From Geobacter sp. FeAm09 (GTDB lineage: Bacteria > Desulfobacterota > Desulfuromonadia > Geobacterales > Pseudopelobacteraceae): a stretch of 64,000 bases of DNA. Within the stretch, counting starts at the first letter, position 1. Each line of letters opens with the position of its first letter. The stretch lies in NCBI RefSeq assembly GCF_008330225.1, contig NZ_CP042466.1:1560501-1624500 (forward strand), in the 5' to 3' direction. Shown piece by piece: positions 43,149 through 53,026 of this stretch. The notes beneath the pieces were generated by a model. It saw nothing but the letters and a program-made list of their open reading frames with translations. It was not told the origin of the DNA and made no database searches. Made by a program: the position numbers and the translations under genes.

Positions 43149-43177
43149 TTGCAATCGCTGGAAAAATATTGTACATA
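43149..43177 (+). promoter_or_regulatory. sigma-70-type promoter of the rpsF operon
   Basis: TTGCAA (43149-43154), a 17-bp spacer and TACATA (43172-43177) are found about 88 bp before rpsF. Confidence 0.6.
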
Positions 43178-43264
43178 ACCTGTTCTTTTAAAGGCGGCAT
43201 CCGTGCCGTATCTCCTTGCTCCGGGCAGGACCGGGGCTTGAAAACCGTGAGGAGGAAACATCAC

Positions 43265-43651
43265 ATGAGGAAGTATGAAACGATTTTCATCCTCCAGCCG
43301 GAACTTGGCGAAGACGAGATCAAAAGCATCAGCGCCAAGGTTCAGGAAGTCATTTCGTCGTACAATGGCGAGTGCTTCAGGCTGGACGACTGGGGTGTCA
43401 GGAAGCTGGCATACCCCATCAGGAAGTTTGCCAGGGGGCGCTACTATTATCTGCGCTTTGATGGTGGGGCTGAGCTGATCGCCGAGTTGGAACGGCGTCT
43501 CAGGCTGAACGAGAAGGTGCTCCGGTACCAGAGCGTCAACATTACCGGGGAACCCGAAAAGGCTGTCGAGAAGAAGGCTCCCGCGGTCGAGGCGGAAGCG
43601 GTGGAGGCTGTTGAAGAGGCAGCCGGTACCGTTGAAGCGGCAAACGAATAA
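43265..43651 (+). CDS. rpsF: 30S ribosomal protein S6
   Basis: This 128-residue protein starts MRKYETIFILQPELGEDE and has DDWGVRKLAYPIRKFARGRYYYLRFDG, the S6 core that binds 16S rRNA with S18. The C-terminal tail (AVEAEAVEAVEEAAGTVEA) is acidic and alanine-rich. GAGGA lies 9 bp before the start. It heads an rpsF-rpsR-yybS-rplI operon. Confidence 0.97.
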   Translation: MRKYETIFILQPELGEDEIKSISAKVQEVISSYNGECFRLDDWGVRKLAYPIRKFARGRYYYLRFDGGAELIAELERRLRLNEKVLRYQSVNITGEPEKAVEKKAPAVEAEAVEAVEEAAGTVEAANE

Positions 43652-43672
43652 TTTCCTGGAGGATATACTATC

Positions 43673-43993
43673 ATGAGCGACGAAAGACCCAGCACCCCCT
43701 ATCAACGTCCGGCAGGCGGCCCCGGCCAGCGTCCGGCAGGCGGCCCCGGCGGCCCCCGCAAGCGTCGTCCGTTTCAGCGCAGGAAGGTATGCCGTTTTTG
43801 CGCCGAGAAGAACCTGACCATTGATTACAAAGAGCCCCGTACCCTGCGCTACTTCATCTCGGAGCGCGGCAAGATCGTTCCCCGCCGTATTTCCGGCAAC
43901 TGCGCGAAACACCAGCGGGAAATCACCGAGGCCATCAAGCGCGCCCGCAATCTGGCGCTTTTGCCGATCGCTTCGAACCACTCGCTGTCCTAG
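43673..43993 (+). CDS. rpsR: 30S ribosomal protein S18
   Basis: The 106-residue protein has the S18 core [46 protein letters not shown] and ends [14 protein letters not shown]. The N-terminal 35 residues are an unusual proline/glycine/arginine-rich extension with a duplicated RPAGGPG unit. Zinc-type cysteines (CRFC and C in GNCAKH) are kept, i.e. the C+ form. Confidence 0.97.
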   Translation: MSDERPSTPYQRPAGGPGQRPAGGPGGPRKRRPFQRRKVCRFCAEKNLTIDYKEPRTLRYFISERGKIVPRRISGNCAKHQREITEAIKRARNLALLPIASNHSLS

Positions 43994-44000
43994 GGGCGGA

Positions 44001-44960
44001 ATGAACCCGAACGCTCCGGCCGGCTCCGTCATGGCACGGCTTCTTGCAGTTATCCTGGGCACCGCAGCAACGTTCGCGTTGTTTGCGGTGTCCTTCGTAC
44101 TGCCGCCGCTCGGTTTTTTTACGGGGCTTCTGGCCCCTTTTCCGGTGGTGTACTACCGGCTGCGTCAGGGACGCGGCCCGGCTTTTGCCATCCTTGCGCT
44201 GGCTGGCGCCGCTTTGACGGCGGCGGTCAGCCCCAACGCGGGCGCCATCTATCTGCTGCAGTGCGGAGTTATCGCCCTGTTGCTGCCGGAACTGCTGCTG
44301 CGGGGGCATAGCGCGGCCCGGACCATCGCCTGGACCACGGGTGTGAGTGCGGCCGTCGTGGCTGTCGTCACCGGTATCCTTGCGCTGGTCAGCAATCAGG
44401 ATCTGCAGCAGGCCCTTTCCGGGGAGATTTCCACAAGCATCTCCCGGGCGCTCGCCCTGTACGAGAAGAGCGGCGTCAAAGGCGAGGAACTGTCCATGGT
44501 CAAGAAGTCCATGGACATGGCCGCCGCGCTGCTCATCAGGATTTATCCATCGTTGGTGACCATCCTGCTCGGGATTATGGCGGGATGCAATCTGGCACTC
44601 ATACGCCGTCCGGCATTCCTGATGGGATACCGGTTCAACCTGGGCAATTTCAAGGATCTCCGGCTGCCGGAGCCCTTGGTCTGGCTTCTGATTGCCGCCG
44701 GGTTCGCCATGCTGGTGCCCAATGAGTTCGTCACGATACCGGCTCTCAACGTGCTGGTCGTGACGGCAACGCTTTACTTTTTGCAGGGGCTGGCGGTTAT
44801 TCAGACCATCATTGCCCGCCAGGCCTTCTACAGCGTCATACGCCTGTTTTTCTGGGTGATGCTGCTGGTACAACCGTATCTCGCGGCCATTGTTGCCGTT
44901 CTTGGCATATTTGATCTGTGGGGAGACTTCCGTACCCCCAAAAAACAGGAAAACCTGTAA
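44001..44960 (+). CDS. YybS/DUF2232 family membrane protein
   Basis: This 319-residue polytopic membrane protein has about eight hydrophobic helices, for example TAATFALFAVSFVLPPLGFF and FAMLVPNEFVTIPALNVLV. YybS/DUF2232 proteins occupy exactly this position between rpsR and rplI in many bacteria, although their activity is not known to me. The start at 44001 is chosen because GGGGCGGA precedes it; a longer in-frame open region overlaps rpsR. Confidence 0.88.
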   Translation: MNPNAPAGSVMARLLAVILGTAATFALFAVSFVLPPLGFFTGLLAPFPVVYYRLRQGRGPAFAILALAGAALTAAVSPNAGAIYLLQCGVIALLLPELLLRGHSAARTIAWTTGVSAAVVAVVTGILALVSNQDLQQALSGEISTSISRALALYEKSGVKGEELSMVKKSMDMAAALLIRIYPSLVTILLGIMAGCNLALIRRPAFLMGYRFNLGNFKDLRLPEPLVWLLIAAGFAMLVPNEFVTIPALNVLVVTATLYFLQGLAVIQTIIARQAFYSVIRLFFWVMLLVQPYLAAIVAVLGIFDLWGDFRTPKKQENL

Positions 44961-44985
44961 TAATCAGGCTCGAAAGGAGAGAAGC

Positions 44986-45429
44986 ATGAAGGTCATTCTG
45001 AAGGAAAACATCGAAACCCTCGGCCACATCGGCGACATCGTCAAGGTTGCGCCCGGCTATGCCCGCAACTATCTGGTCCCCAAAGGGTTTGCCATCGAGG
45101 CGACCGAGAAGAACGCCAAGGCGCTGGAACACGCCAAACGCCAGTTGGCCTACAAGAAGAACAAATCCCTGGAGGCCGCCCGCGCCCTGGCCGCCAAACT
45201 GGAAGGGGTTGCCATCGAGCTGGTCCACCAGGCCGGCGAAGAAGGGAAACTCTTCGGTTCCGTCACCAACATGGAGATCGCCGCATTCCTCACCGAAAAA
45301 GGCTTTGACATCGACCGCAAGAAGATCGTTCTCGCCGAACCGATCAAGCAGGTGGGCGAGGTCAGCGTCCCGGTCAAGATCCACCCCGAAGTTGTGGCAA
45401 ACCTCAAGGTGACCGTCACGGCCGCCTGA
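44986..45429 (+). CDS. rplI: 50S ribosomal protein L9
   Basis: This 147-residue protein has the N-terminal rRNA-binding domain MKVILKENIETLGHIGDIVKVAPGYARNYLVPKG, a long connecting helix and the C-terminal domain ending NLKVTVTAA. AAAGGAG precedes the ATG by 6-7 bp. It is last in the operon and is followed by a strong terminator. The replicative helicase gene dnaB, often next in related genomes, is not here. Confidence 0.97.
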   Translation: MKVILKENIETLGHIGDIVKVAPGYARNYLVPKGFAIEATEKNAKALEHAKRQLAYKKNKSLEAARALAAKLEGVAIELVHQAGEEGKLFGSVTNMEIAAFLTEKGFDIDRKKIVLAEPIKQVGEVSVPVKIHPEVVANLKVTVTAA

Positions 45430-45453
45430 TCGCCGGATTCATAGCAGAACAGC

Positions 45454-45494
45454 AAAAGCCCGCCGGGGATTCTTTCCGGTGGGCTTTTTTTTTT
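45454..45494 (+). terminator. Rho-independent terminator of the rpsF-rplI operon
   Basis: The stem AAAGCCCGCCGG / CCGGTGGGCTTT is followed by nine T residues, about 25 bp after the rplI stop. Confidence 0.9.
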
Positions 45495-45512
45495 GTGATA
45501 AAAATATCAGAA

Positions 45513-45636
45513 TCTGCCACAGAGACACAGAGGTTCACAGAGAAAGGCGTAACACTTCAGGGGAGATTTGAATCCGATTTTCAGCGCCTGCCGTAATCTC
45601 TTGGTTTTCTTCGTGTCTCTGTGTCTCTGTGGTAGA
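45513..45636. repeat. Inverted-repeat element, family 'GCCACAGAGACACAGAG', copy C
   Basis: The left end TCTGCCACAGAGACACAGAG is complementary to the right end CTCTGTGTCTCTGTGGTAGA. It fills the gap between the rplI terminator and the convergent trpG gene. Confidence 0.8.
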
Positions 45637-45651
45637 TGTGTTTTTTACTCT

Positions 45652-46224
45652 TTACCGCCGGCTTATCTCCAGGAAGTTCTCCAAAAGCTTCATCCCCCCT
45701 TCGGTCAGGATCGATTCGGGATGGAACTGCACGCCCCACAGGGGGAGGGTCCGGTGCCGCATCCCCATGATCTCCCCGTTCTCGACCCATGCCGTGACCT
45801 CCAGGCACTCCGGCAGACTGCTCCGTTCCACCACCAGGGAATGGTAGCGGGTGGCCTGGAAAGGGTTCGGCAGCCCGGCAAAGATCTCCCGGCCGTCGTG
45901 GCTGATGGGCGAGGTCTTGCCGTGCATCAGGGATACGCTCCGGATCACGTTTCCCCCGAACGCCTCCCCGATGGCCTGGTGGCCGAGGCAGACGCCCAGG
46001 ATCGGAATCCGGCCGGCGAAATGTTTGATCGCCTGGACCGATATGCCCGCTTCGCCGGGGGAGCAGGGGCCGGGGGAGATCACGAGACGTTCCGGCTGGA
46101 GGGCCTCGATCTCTTCCACGGTGATCTTGTCGTTGCGGTAGACGCGCACGTCTTCGCCCAGTTGGCCGAAATATTGGACGATATTGAAGGTAAAGGAATC
46201 GTAGTTGTCGATCATCAGCAGCAT
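45652..46224 (-). CDS. trpG: Anthranilate synthase component II (glutamine amidotransferase)
   Basis: The 190-residue protein supplies ammonia from glutamine to TrpE; it may also serve aminodeoxychorismate synthase. It starts [19 protein letters not shown] and has the oxyanion element [13 protein letters not shown], nucleophile Cys in [16 protein letters not shown] and the His-Glu pair in [13 protein letters not shown]. The ATG lies 1 bp after the trpE stop, so the two are translationally coupled. A TTG three codons upstream is less likely. Confidence 0.93.
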   Translation of the reverse strand: MLLMIDNYDSFTFNIVQYFGQLGEDVRVYRNDKITVEEIEALQPERLVISPGPCSPGEAGISVQAIKHFAGRIPILGVCLGHQAIGEAFGGNVIRSVSLMHGKTSPISHDGREIFAGLPNPFQATRYHSLVVERSSLPECLEVTAWVENGEIMGMRHRTLPLWGVQFHPESILTEGGMKLLENFLEISRR

Positions 46225-46225
46225 G

Positions 46226-47707
46226 TTATTCAAGCCCTTTCTCGGCGATTTCCAGCGCCCTCCGGGCGGCCATGGCCTTGTTGACGGTTTCCTGCCACTC
46301 GGCAGCCGGGTCGGAATCGGCCACGACGCCGCCCCCGGCCTGGATGTGCACCATGCCGTCCTTGATTACCAGGGTGCGGATGGTGATGGCCAGGTCCATG
46401 TTGCCGGAAAAGGAGAAATAGCCCACGGCGCCGCCGTAGATCTCCCGGCGCACCGGTTCCAGTTCGTCGATGATCTCCATGGCCCTGATCTTGGGCGCAC
46501 CGGAGAGGGTGCCGGCCGGAAACGCGGCCCGCACGACGTCGAAGGCGTCATGGCCGCCGCCCAGGCGCCCCTGCACGTTGGAGACGATGTGCATGACGTG
46601 GGAGTAGCGTTCGATGACCATCAGTTCCGACACCGAGACCGTCCCCGTGGCGCAGACGCGCCCCAGGTCGTTGCGCCCCAGGTCCACCAGCATGACATGT
46701 TCGGCCCGTTCCTTGGGGTCGGCCAAGAGCTCCTCGGCCAGGCGGTCGTCCTCCTGGGGCGTGGCGCCCCGGGGGCGCGTGCCGGCGATGGGGCGGAGCT
46801 CGACCCGGTCCCCCTCCTTGCGCACCATGACCTCGGGCGAGGCACCGGCGATGACCGTGCCGTCCAGTTTCAGGAAGAACATATAGGGGGAGGGGTTGAG
46901 GGTGCGCAGTACGCGGTACACGTCGAACGGGTCGGCCGAGAGTCGCCCGCTGAAACGCTGGGAGGGGACGACCTGGATGATGTCCCCGGCCCGGACATAC
47001 TCCTTGGCCTTTTCCACGGCCGCCTCGTACGCCTCCCGGGTGACGTTGGAGTGCAGTTCGACCGGTCCGCCGGAGGGGGTGGCCGTGGCCGGCGGCAGCG
47101 GGGCGCGCAGCCGGCGGATGATGGCTTCTATCTTCTCCGTTGCCTGCCGGTAGGCCTCTTCCGGGGTGATGACGCCATCCAGGTGGGCATTGGAAACCAC
47201 CTTGATCTTCTGGGTCATGGTATCGAAGATGACGATGGTGTCGGTCACCAGAAAATAGGCTTCGTAGGCGTCCAGCACGGCCGGTTTTTCCGTGGGCAGA
47301 TGCTCGAAGTGACGCACCATGTCGTACCCCAGGTAGCCGACCGCGCCGCCGAAGAAACGGGGCAGTCCCTCCACCTCCACCGGGGTGAAGCGGGCTAGCA
47401 GGGTACGGATGGCGCCGAGCGGATCGTCGGTGGTTACGGCGGTCGTGACGTTGTTCTCGATGATCTCGACGGTATGCCCTTTCGAGCGGATGATGCACGA
47501 GGGACTGGAGCCGAGAAAGGAATAGCGGCCCCACTTCTCGCCCCCTTCGATACTTTCGAGCAGAAAGGAGAAACGCCCGTCGTCGAGCTTTTTAAAGGCA
47601 GTGACCGGCGTATCCATATCGGCCATGATTTCCCGGTAGACCGGGATCAGGTTGCCTTTTCGGGACAGGGTGCGAAAGGTGTCGATGGGGGGAAAAAACA
47701 TGTGCAT
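46226..47707 (-). CDS. trpE: Anthranilate synthase component I
   Basis: The 493-residue enzyme converts chorismate to anthranilate, the first step of tryptophan synthesis. The N-terminal tryptophan-feedback motif LLES ([21 protein letters not shown]) identifies TrpE rather than PabB. Catalytic-domain motifs include [41 protein letters not shown] and [19 protein letters not shown], and [11 protein letters not shown] closes the active site. It is followed by coupled trpG; other trp genes are not in view. I see no leader peptide for it. Confidence 0.95.
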   Translation of the reverse strand: MHMFFPPIDTFRTLSRKGNLIPVYREIMADMDTPVTAFKKLDDGRFSFLLESIEGGEKWGRYSFLGSSPSCIIRSKGHTVEIIENNVTTAVTTDDPLGAIRTLLARFTPVEVEGLPRFFGGAVGYLGYDMVRHFEHLPTEKPAVLDAYEAYFLVTDTIVIFDTMTQKIKVVSNAHLDGVITPEEAYRQATEKIEAIIRRLRAPLPPATATPSGGPVELHSNVTREAYEAAVEKAKEYVRAGDIIQVVPSQRFSGRLSADPFDVYRVLRTLNPSPYMFFLKLDGTVIAGASPEVMVRKEGDRVELRPIAGTRPRGATPQEDDRLAEELLADPKERAEHVMLVDLGRNDLGRVCATGTVSVSELMVIERYSHVMHIVSNVQGRLGGGHDAFDVVRAAFPAGTLSGAPKIRAMEIIDELEPVRREIYGGAVGYFSFSGNMDLAITIRTLVIKDGMVHIQAGGGVVADSDPAAEWQETVNKAMAARRALEIAEKGLE

Positions 47708-47868
47708 GGCTCCGAAAATGTATCAGGATGATGGGAAAAGCTAGCACAGACCGTTGGGGGGAGTCAAGTTCAGCGGGGTTTGCCCGGCCTCGGGTTTGTT
47801 TTTAAACACTTCCCTTCATGGATTTTCATTGTTATACTGCCGAAAAAATTACCTCAAAGGGCCCGGAT

Positions 47869-48813
47869 ATGAAACAGACCAACATACTGCTGGAGAGCGA
47901 CACCAACGAGCTTGAGATCGTCGAGTTCAGGATCGACGAGATGGATGCCCACAATAATCTCGTACCCTGCCACTACGGCGTCAACGTCGCCAAGGTCCGG
48001 GAGATCATCCGCCTGCCCCAGATGTCGCGGGTCGTCAATGCCAAACCGGGCGTGGAGGGGATGATCAAGCTGCGGGACAAGGTCATCACCGTCATCAACC
48101 TCGCCAAGGTGCTCGGCAAGGATACGGGCGACCTGGTGGCGGACCGGGTGGTGGTCCTCGAGTTCAACAACCTGATGGTCGGGGTCCTGGTTCACTCCGT
48201 TTCCCGCATCTACCGGATCTCATGGAAAAATGTCGAGCCGCCGGCCCACTCGGTGCACAGCGATCAGGTCACCGGCCTGGTGAAGATGGACGACCGCATC
48301 ATCCTGGTGCTGGATTTCGAGAAGATCGTGGGAGAGCTCTGCTCGGAGAGCGCCTTGCGGCCGCTTTCCGAAAGCGCCCTGCTGCCATCCGAAGGTGACG
48401 CTACGGACCGCTCCCAAAAAACCATTCTGGTGGCCGACGACTCCCTGTTCATCCGCAATACCCTGTGCCAGGCCCTGCGCTCGGCCGGCTATGTCGTGAC
48501 CGAAGCGGAAAACGGGGCCGAGGCCTGGGACATCATTCAGGAGAGGCTCACCTGGTGCGGCCAGGACGGCAGCCCCTTCAGATCCCACATCAGCATGATG
48601 ATCACCGATGTGGAGATGCCGCAGATGGACGGCCTGCACCTCACCTCGCGCGTGCGCAAGGAAGAGACGCTGAAGGACCTGCCGGTCGTGATCTTCTCGT
48701 CCCTTGCCTCCGAGGACAACAAGCGCAAGTGGATCGGGCTGGGGGCCAATCATATCCTGACCAAGCCCGACCTGCCCAACCTCGTCAGGGTGGCGGACGA
48801 GTTGACCCGGTAG
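47869..48813 (+). CDS. cheV: Chemotaxis coupling protein CheV (CheW domain plus receiver)
   Basis: The 314-residue protein couples chemoreceptors to CheA and can be phosphorylated. The CheW-like domain (about 1-165) contains FRIDEMDAHNN, YGVNVAKVREIIRLPQMSRV and GMIKLRDKVITVINLAKVLG. The receiver domain (about 185-312) has acidic pair DD in VADDSLF, phospho-acceptor Asp247 in MMITDVEMPQMDG, and lysine in LTKPDLPNL. The start at 47869 has AAAGGGCCCGG upstream. No other chemotaxis gene is adjacent. Confidence 0.93.
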   Translation: MKQTNILLESDTNELEIVEFRIDEMDAHNNLVPCHYGVNVAKVREIIRLPQMSRVVNAKPGVEGMIKLRDKVITVINLAKVLGKDTGDLVADRVVVLEFNNLMVGVLVHSVSRIYRISWKNVEPPAHSVHSDQVTGLVKMDDRIILVLDFEKIVGELCSESALRPLSESALLPSEGDATDRSQKTILVADDSLFIRNTLCQALRSAGYVVTEAENGAEAWDIIQERLTWCGQDGSPFRSHISMMITDVEMPQMDGLHLTSRVRKEETLKDLPVVIFSSLASEDNKRKWIGLGANHILTKPDLPNLVRVADELTR

Positions 48814-49067
48814 CGTTCGCCGGGCCCTGCTTCCACCACGCTGGTTTCCTGCTCACGCTCCGCTCCGTGCGCACCGCCCTGTCCCGACTCCGGGCAGGGC
48901 GGCCGCGGGGCTTCCCCCCCCTTTCGGGCCAAGGCCCGTGCCCCGGCGGAAACGCCATCCTTCCGGCGACACTTTTTCCCGGTACCGGCGGATTGCTCCG
49001 TTTTTTTGTTGCCACACGTTTTTTTGGGCGGTAATTTTGCATTGTTCCGCAGCAGGAGGGAATCCCC

Positions 49068-50504
49068 ATGACCGATACGCAAAAAAACCAGAAAAACGGC
49101 AAGGCGCCCCTTGTTCTGTTTGTCGATGATAACGCCGACTTCCTGGAAGAGATCCGTTTCGTGCTCCTTTCCAACTCCATCTGCGAAATGGTGACGCTCA
49201 CCGACAGCAGCCAGGTGCTGGCGGAGCTGGAAAAGGGCATCTACTCGGCCGTGTTTCTCGACTGGATCATGCCGGGGGTTTCGGGTGCCGACCTGCTGCC
49301 GGTCATCGCCCAGAAGTACCCGGCCCTTCCGGTCATCATCATGACCGGGGTCAGCGATGTGGATACGGTGGTGAACTGCATGAAGCAGGGGGCCATGGAC
49401 TACATCACCAAGCCCCTGGATTCGTCCCGGCTCATCTCCAGTATCAACAACGCCTTCAAGATCCTCGAACTCTCGAACCAGAACCAGCAGCTCCAGAACT
49501 ATCTCCTGGGCGATCCCCTGGCCCAGCCCGATGCCTTCAAGGATCTCCTGACCCGCAGCGACAAGATGCTGTCCATTTTCAAGCTGGTGGAGACCATCGC
49601 CCCATCCCGCTACCCGGTGCTCATCACCGGCGAAACCGGGGTCGGCAAGGAGTTGATCGCCCGGGCCATCCACAAGGCCAGCGGCCTGCAGGGCAGTTTC
49701 ACCCCCCTGAACGTGGCCGGGCTCGACGCCCATATGTTCGAGGATACACTCTTCGGCCACAAACGGGGCGCGTTCACCGGCGCCAACGAGCTTCGCCAGG
49801 GGTTGATCGCCAAGGCCCAGGGGGGAACCCTGTTCCTCGACGAGATCGGCGATCTGGCTCCCGAATCCCAGATCAAGCTGCTGCGGCTCCTGCAGGAGAA
49901 CGAGTACTACCGCCTCGGCTCGGATGTCCTCCTGAAAAGCGACACCCGGATCATCGTCGCCTCCAACCGGGATTTCAAGAAGCTGGTCGCCGAGGGACAG
50001 TTCAGGGAAGATCTCTACCACCGGATCTGCTACCACAAACTGCACATCCCCCCCCTGCGGGAACGGCGCGAGGATATCCTGCCCCTGGTCAACCATTATA
50101 TCAACGTGGCGGCCAAGGCCATGGGCAAGAGGGCTCCCAGGATCGCCGCGGAACTGCGCTGGCTGCTGGAAGACTACGAATATCCCGGCAATGTCAGGGA
50201 ACTCATCAACAAGGTGAGCAGCGCGGTCGTCGTCAACAAGACCGGCCTCTTGGTGCAGGGCGACTTCCCGGACCTGGCGGTCAAGTCCAGAACCATGATC
50301 GATGCCGGAACCAAGGTTGCCAACAGCCAGTTCAGCCTGCATGTGGTCTTCCCCACGTTTCCCTCCATGGGACAGATCGAGAAACTGATGTTCGAAGAGG
50401 CCCTGAAGGTTACGGGAGGCAAGAAGGGGCCGGCCGCCGACCTGCTGGGCGTGTGCCGCCAGACGGTGCAGAAAAAGCTTACCGAACTGGAAAAGATGAA
50501 CTGA
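49068..50504 (+). CDS. Sigma-54-dependent response regulator (NtrC family)
   Basis: This 478-residue protein has a receiver domain with phospho-acceptor Asp65 (VFLDWIMPGVSG). A linker leads to an AAA+ domain with Walker A GETGVGKE, intact sigma-54 loop GAFTGA and Walker B GTLFLDEIGD, and a C-terminal Fis-type helix-turn-helix (KGPAADLLGVCRQTVQKKL). It is convergent with, and only 20 bp from, the interrupted histidine kinase gene, which is therefore a candidate partner. AGGAGGG precedes the ATG. Confidence 0.93.
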   Translation: MTDTQKNQKNGKAPLVLFVDDNADFLEEIRFVLLSNSICEMVTLTDSSQVLAELEKGIYSAVFLDWIMPGVSGADLLPVIAQKYPALPVIIMTGVSDVDTVVNCMKQGAMDYITKPLDSSRLISSINNAFKILELSNQNQQLQNYLLGDPLAQPDAFKDLLTRSDKMLSIFKLVETIAPSRYPVLITGETGVGKELIARAIHKASGLQGSFTPLNVAGLDAHMFEDTLFGHKRGAFTGANELRQGLIAKAQGGTLFLDEIGDLAPESQIKLLRLLQENEYYRLGSDVLLKSDTRIIVASNRDFKKLVAEGQFREDLYHRICYHKLHIPPLRERREDILPLVNHYINVAAKAMGKRAPRIAAELRWLLEDYEYPGNVRELINKVSSAVVVNKTGLLVQGDFPDLAVKSRTMIDAGTKVANSQFSLHVVFPTFPSMGQIEKLMFEEALKVTGGKKGPAADLLGVCRQTVQKKLTELEKMN

Positions 50505-50524
50505 GGCTGGTGCGCAAGGCCGCC

Positions 50525-52146
50525 TCAGGCGGCCTGGGGGCCGGGCGGCGCGTCGGGGCCGGGGCTTGGGGCGTCGTCTGCGGCGGGTATGCTGATGGTG
50601 ACGGTCGTGCCCTTGTCCGGTTCCGATTCGAACACCAGCTGCCCCCGGTGTTCGGTCACGATGAAGTTCGATATGTACAGGCCGAGGCCGCTGCCGCCGC
50701 TTTCCATGCGGGTCGAGAAGAACGGCTCCATGAGGCGGCCCATGATGTCCGGCTGAATCCCCTTCCCGTCATCCCTTACGACGAGGGAAACCATCCCCTT
50801 CATGCGGTCATGGCCCGTGGTGATCGTTATGACGCCGTCCCGTGATTCCGGGATGGCCTGGATGCTGTTCAGGATCAGGTTGATGATCACCTGCTCCAGT
50901 TGGTAGCGGTTGCCGGTCACCGGGGGGAGTTCCGGGCAGGGCTCCTTCTGGATGGTGATGTTGCCGTGGCGTCCGTGGGCGCGGATAATGGTCAGGGCGT
51001 CGGCGACCACCTGGTTCAGGTCCACCCGGTCCTTGGCGTCGCCCTGGCCGCCCACGTTGTAGGCCCGCATATCCTGCACGACCTTTTCGATGCGTTCCGA
51101 GCAGCGGGCGATGACCTCCGCCGCCTTGGTCACCTCATCCCGCACCAGGCTGAATACCGCCCCCCCAGCACGAAATCCCCTTCCTCCTCCGCAACCCGTT
51201 CCAGTATGGGTATCGCGCTCTTCCACGTTTTGGCGACCTGCTGCCCCGCAAGCTTGATGGCGCCGTTGGGCGTGTTGATCTCATGGGCCATGCTGGAGGC
51301 CAAAAGCCCCAGGGAGGTCATGCGGTTGGTCTGGATCAGCTTTGCCATGATCTGCTGCTTTTCCTTCTGGACTTCGAGGCGCATGGCATCCACCAGTTGC
51401 TGTTGCAAGCGGCGGTTTTCCTCTTCCCGCTGCTGGAGCGAGGCCGCCAGCAGGCTGACGGCCTCGGCGGCCCGGCCCGGTTCGTCGTTGCTGACCGGAG
51501 CGATCCTGACCGTGTAGTTCCCCGCCCGCATGGCCTCCAGGCCGCGCATGAGGGCGCTGAAGGAACGGGTTACCTGGCGGAGCGCCAGGTAGCAGATGGA
51601 CGATACGGAGAGCCAGAAGAGAAAGGCCGTGGCGCACGCCATCATGATCAGGCGCCGGGTCCGGGCCTTGAGTTCGGTGGTGTCCAGGTCCAGGCGCACG
51701 CTGCCGATCAGCGCGCCCATGGGGTCCCTGCCGCCGCTGATGGCCGACTCCGGGGAGGAGCCAAGGGGGGTGCTGCGCACCTCCACGGTCCTGCTCAACA
51801 ATTCGCCGGAACCGCGGGCAGCCGGTTTGCGTACCTCGGCCAGGACCCTGCCGTCAGCGGTGCGGACCGTCAGGCTGTGGAAGTCGGGGGTGCGGGCGGT
51901 TTCCTGCGCTATCTGCATGAGCACGTCGCGGTTTTCGGCGTACAGGGGGAGACGGACGGTATCGGCCAGATGCGCCGCAATCAGTTGGCAGCGGTTGTCG
52001 GCATAGGTGCTTTGCTCGCGGATTTCGGTGACGATGTAGGCGGAGCCGAACAAAGCGGCCATGAGGGCGGTCAGCAGGGTGAAGATGAGGAAGAGTTTGA
52101 ATTGGAAGCTGGCGCGGAACGTTATGAATTGGGTGCGGGGCGACAC
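50525..52146 (-). pseudogene. Membrane sensor histidine kinase interrupted by a frameshift at a G7 tract
   Basis: The N-terminal part (GTG start at 52146) encodes a transmembrane helix, a periplasmic sensor region, a second helix, a HAMP-like segment, a coiled coil and a HisKA-like region with His in SSMAHEINTPNGAIK. That frame ends at 51130. The rest of the kinase (AVFSLVRDEVTKAAEVIARCSERIEKVVQDMR, then NLILNSIQAIP and GGSGLGLYISNFIV) is in another frame ending at 50525. The switch is at the C7 run (G7 in the gene) at 51160-51166; eight G would restore one frame. It is last in an operon with a TonB receptor and a periplasmic binding protein. Confidence 0.8.
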
Positions 52147-52147
52147 G

Positions 52148-53026
52148 TTATTCTCGTTGGTTCAACATGGCCCGTTCGGCCGATATGCCCAGGTGTTTCA
52201 GGACGCTCGGATTGGTTTTGAGCTGAACCCGGCGCGGGTAGGCCAGCGGGATGTCCGAGGCGTCGGCCCCCTTGAGGATGGCCGATCCCATGTCGCCCGC
52301 CTGCCTGCCCAGTTCCGAGCGGTCGATCTCCAGGACCGCCGCCGCCCCCAGGCCCAGATAGGCGCTGGCAAAGGAGACGACCGGCACGTTGTGCTCCTGG
52401 GAAAAGCGGAAGTAGGCCTCCACCGTCTCCCGGGCCACGGCCGTGGTGTCGGGCAGCATCCAGAGCGCATCGACCCTGCCGGCCAGGCCCGCAAGCTGGG
52501 CCTGGGTGTCCCGCGGGGTGGAAACCTCGCGCACCACCAGCTCGATCCCCATGCGCTGGGCCGCCTGGCGGGCCTGTTGCACGTACCAGCCGCTCTTGGC
52601 GGGATGGTAGATCAGCCCCACGTGGCGTTTTTTCATCCCCTGGAACAGGGAAAGGTAGCGCTCCGGCGGCGCGAACATGCCGATGCCGGTCAGATTGGCG
52701 TGGCCAGCGTGGCGGTTGTGGATGCCGAGGGAGATCAGGGCGATGACCGGGGTCTGGCGCAGTTTGCGGGCCGCTTCCAGGGCCCGGTCTCCCAGGGCCA
52801 GGACCAGGGCGGGCTGGTCTTCGCGGACGATGCGGCTAATGTCCACGTCGGCGTAATCGGCGAGCACGACCACCCGCTCCGACAATCTGCGGTTGGCGCG
52901 GAATCCGGCAAGGGCCTCCTCGAAGGCCGGATCGCGGCGGCTCTGGAGCACCAGCACGTCGTAGGCGTCGGCCGCCAGGGGAAGCAGCAGGGCGAATGAG
53001 AATATGAAGGCGGTCAGTATCCTCAA
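52148..53026 (-). CDS. Periplasmic binding protein of the ABC-substrate-binding (TrpX/PF04392-like) family
   Basis: This 292-residue protein starts with a signal peptide (MRILTAFIFSFALLLPLAADA). It has the two-lobed binding fold typical of the family (VLVLQSRRDPAFEEALAGF, PVIALISLGIHNRHAG, NLTGIGMFAPPERYLSLF, KKRHVGLIYHP). The start is TTG, overlapping the TonB-receptor stop, with GAGGGTG upstream; it is the only start that opens the signal peptide. No ABC permease or ATPase is nearby. The next gene is a histidine kinase, and at 61885-63720 the same type of domain is fused to a kinase, so a role as a sensor ligand-binding protein is likely. Confidence 0.85.
   Translation of the reverse strand: MRILTAFIFSFALLLPLAADAYDVLVLQSRRDPAFEEALAGFRANRRLSERVVVLADYADVDISRIVREDQPALVLALGDRALEAARKLRQTPVIALISLGIHNRHAGHANLTGIGMFAPPERYLSLFQGMKKRHVGLIYHPAKSGWYVQQARQAAQRMGIELVVREVSTPRDTQAQLAGLAGRVDALWMLPDTTAVARETVEAYFRFSQEHNVPVVSFASAYLGLGAAAVLEIDRSELGRQAGDMGSAILKGADASDIPLAYPRRVQLKTNPSVLKHLGISAERAMLNQRE

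Noticed and set aside
45652-46224. TrpG as a dedicated PabA
   Set aside because: The coupled partner has the LLES tryptophan-feedback motif of TrpE, so the main role is anthranilate synthase; a shared role in folate synthesis remains possible.
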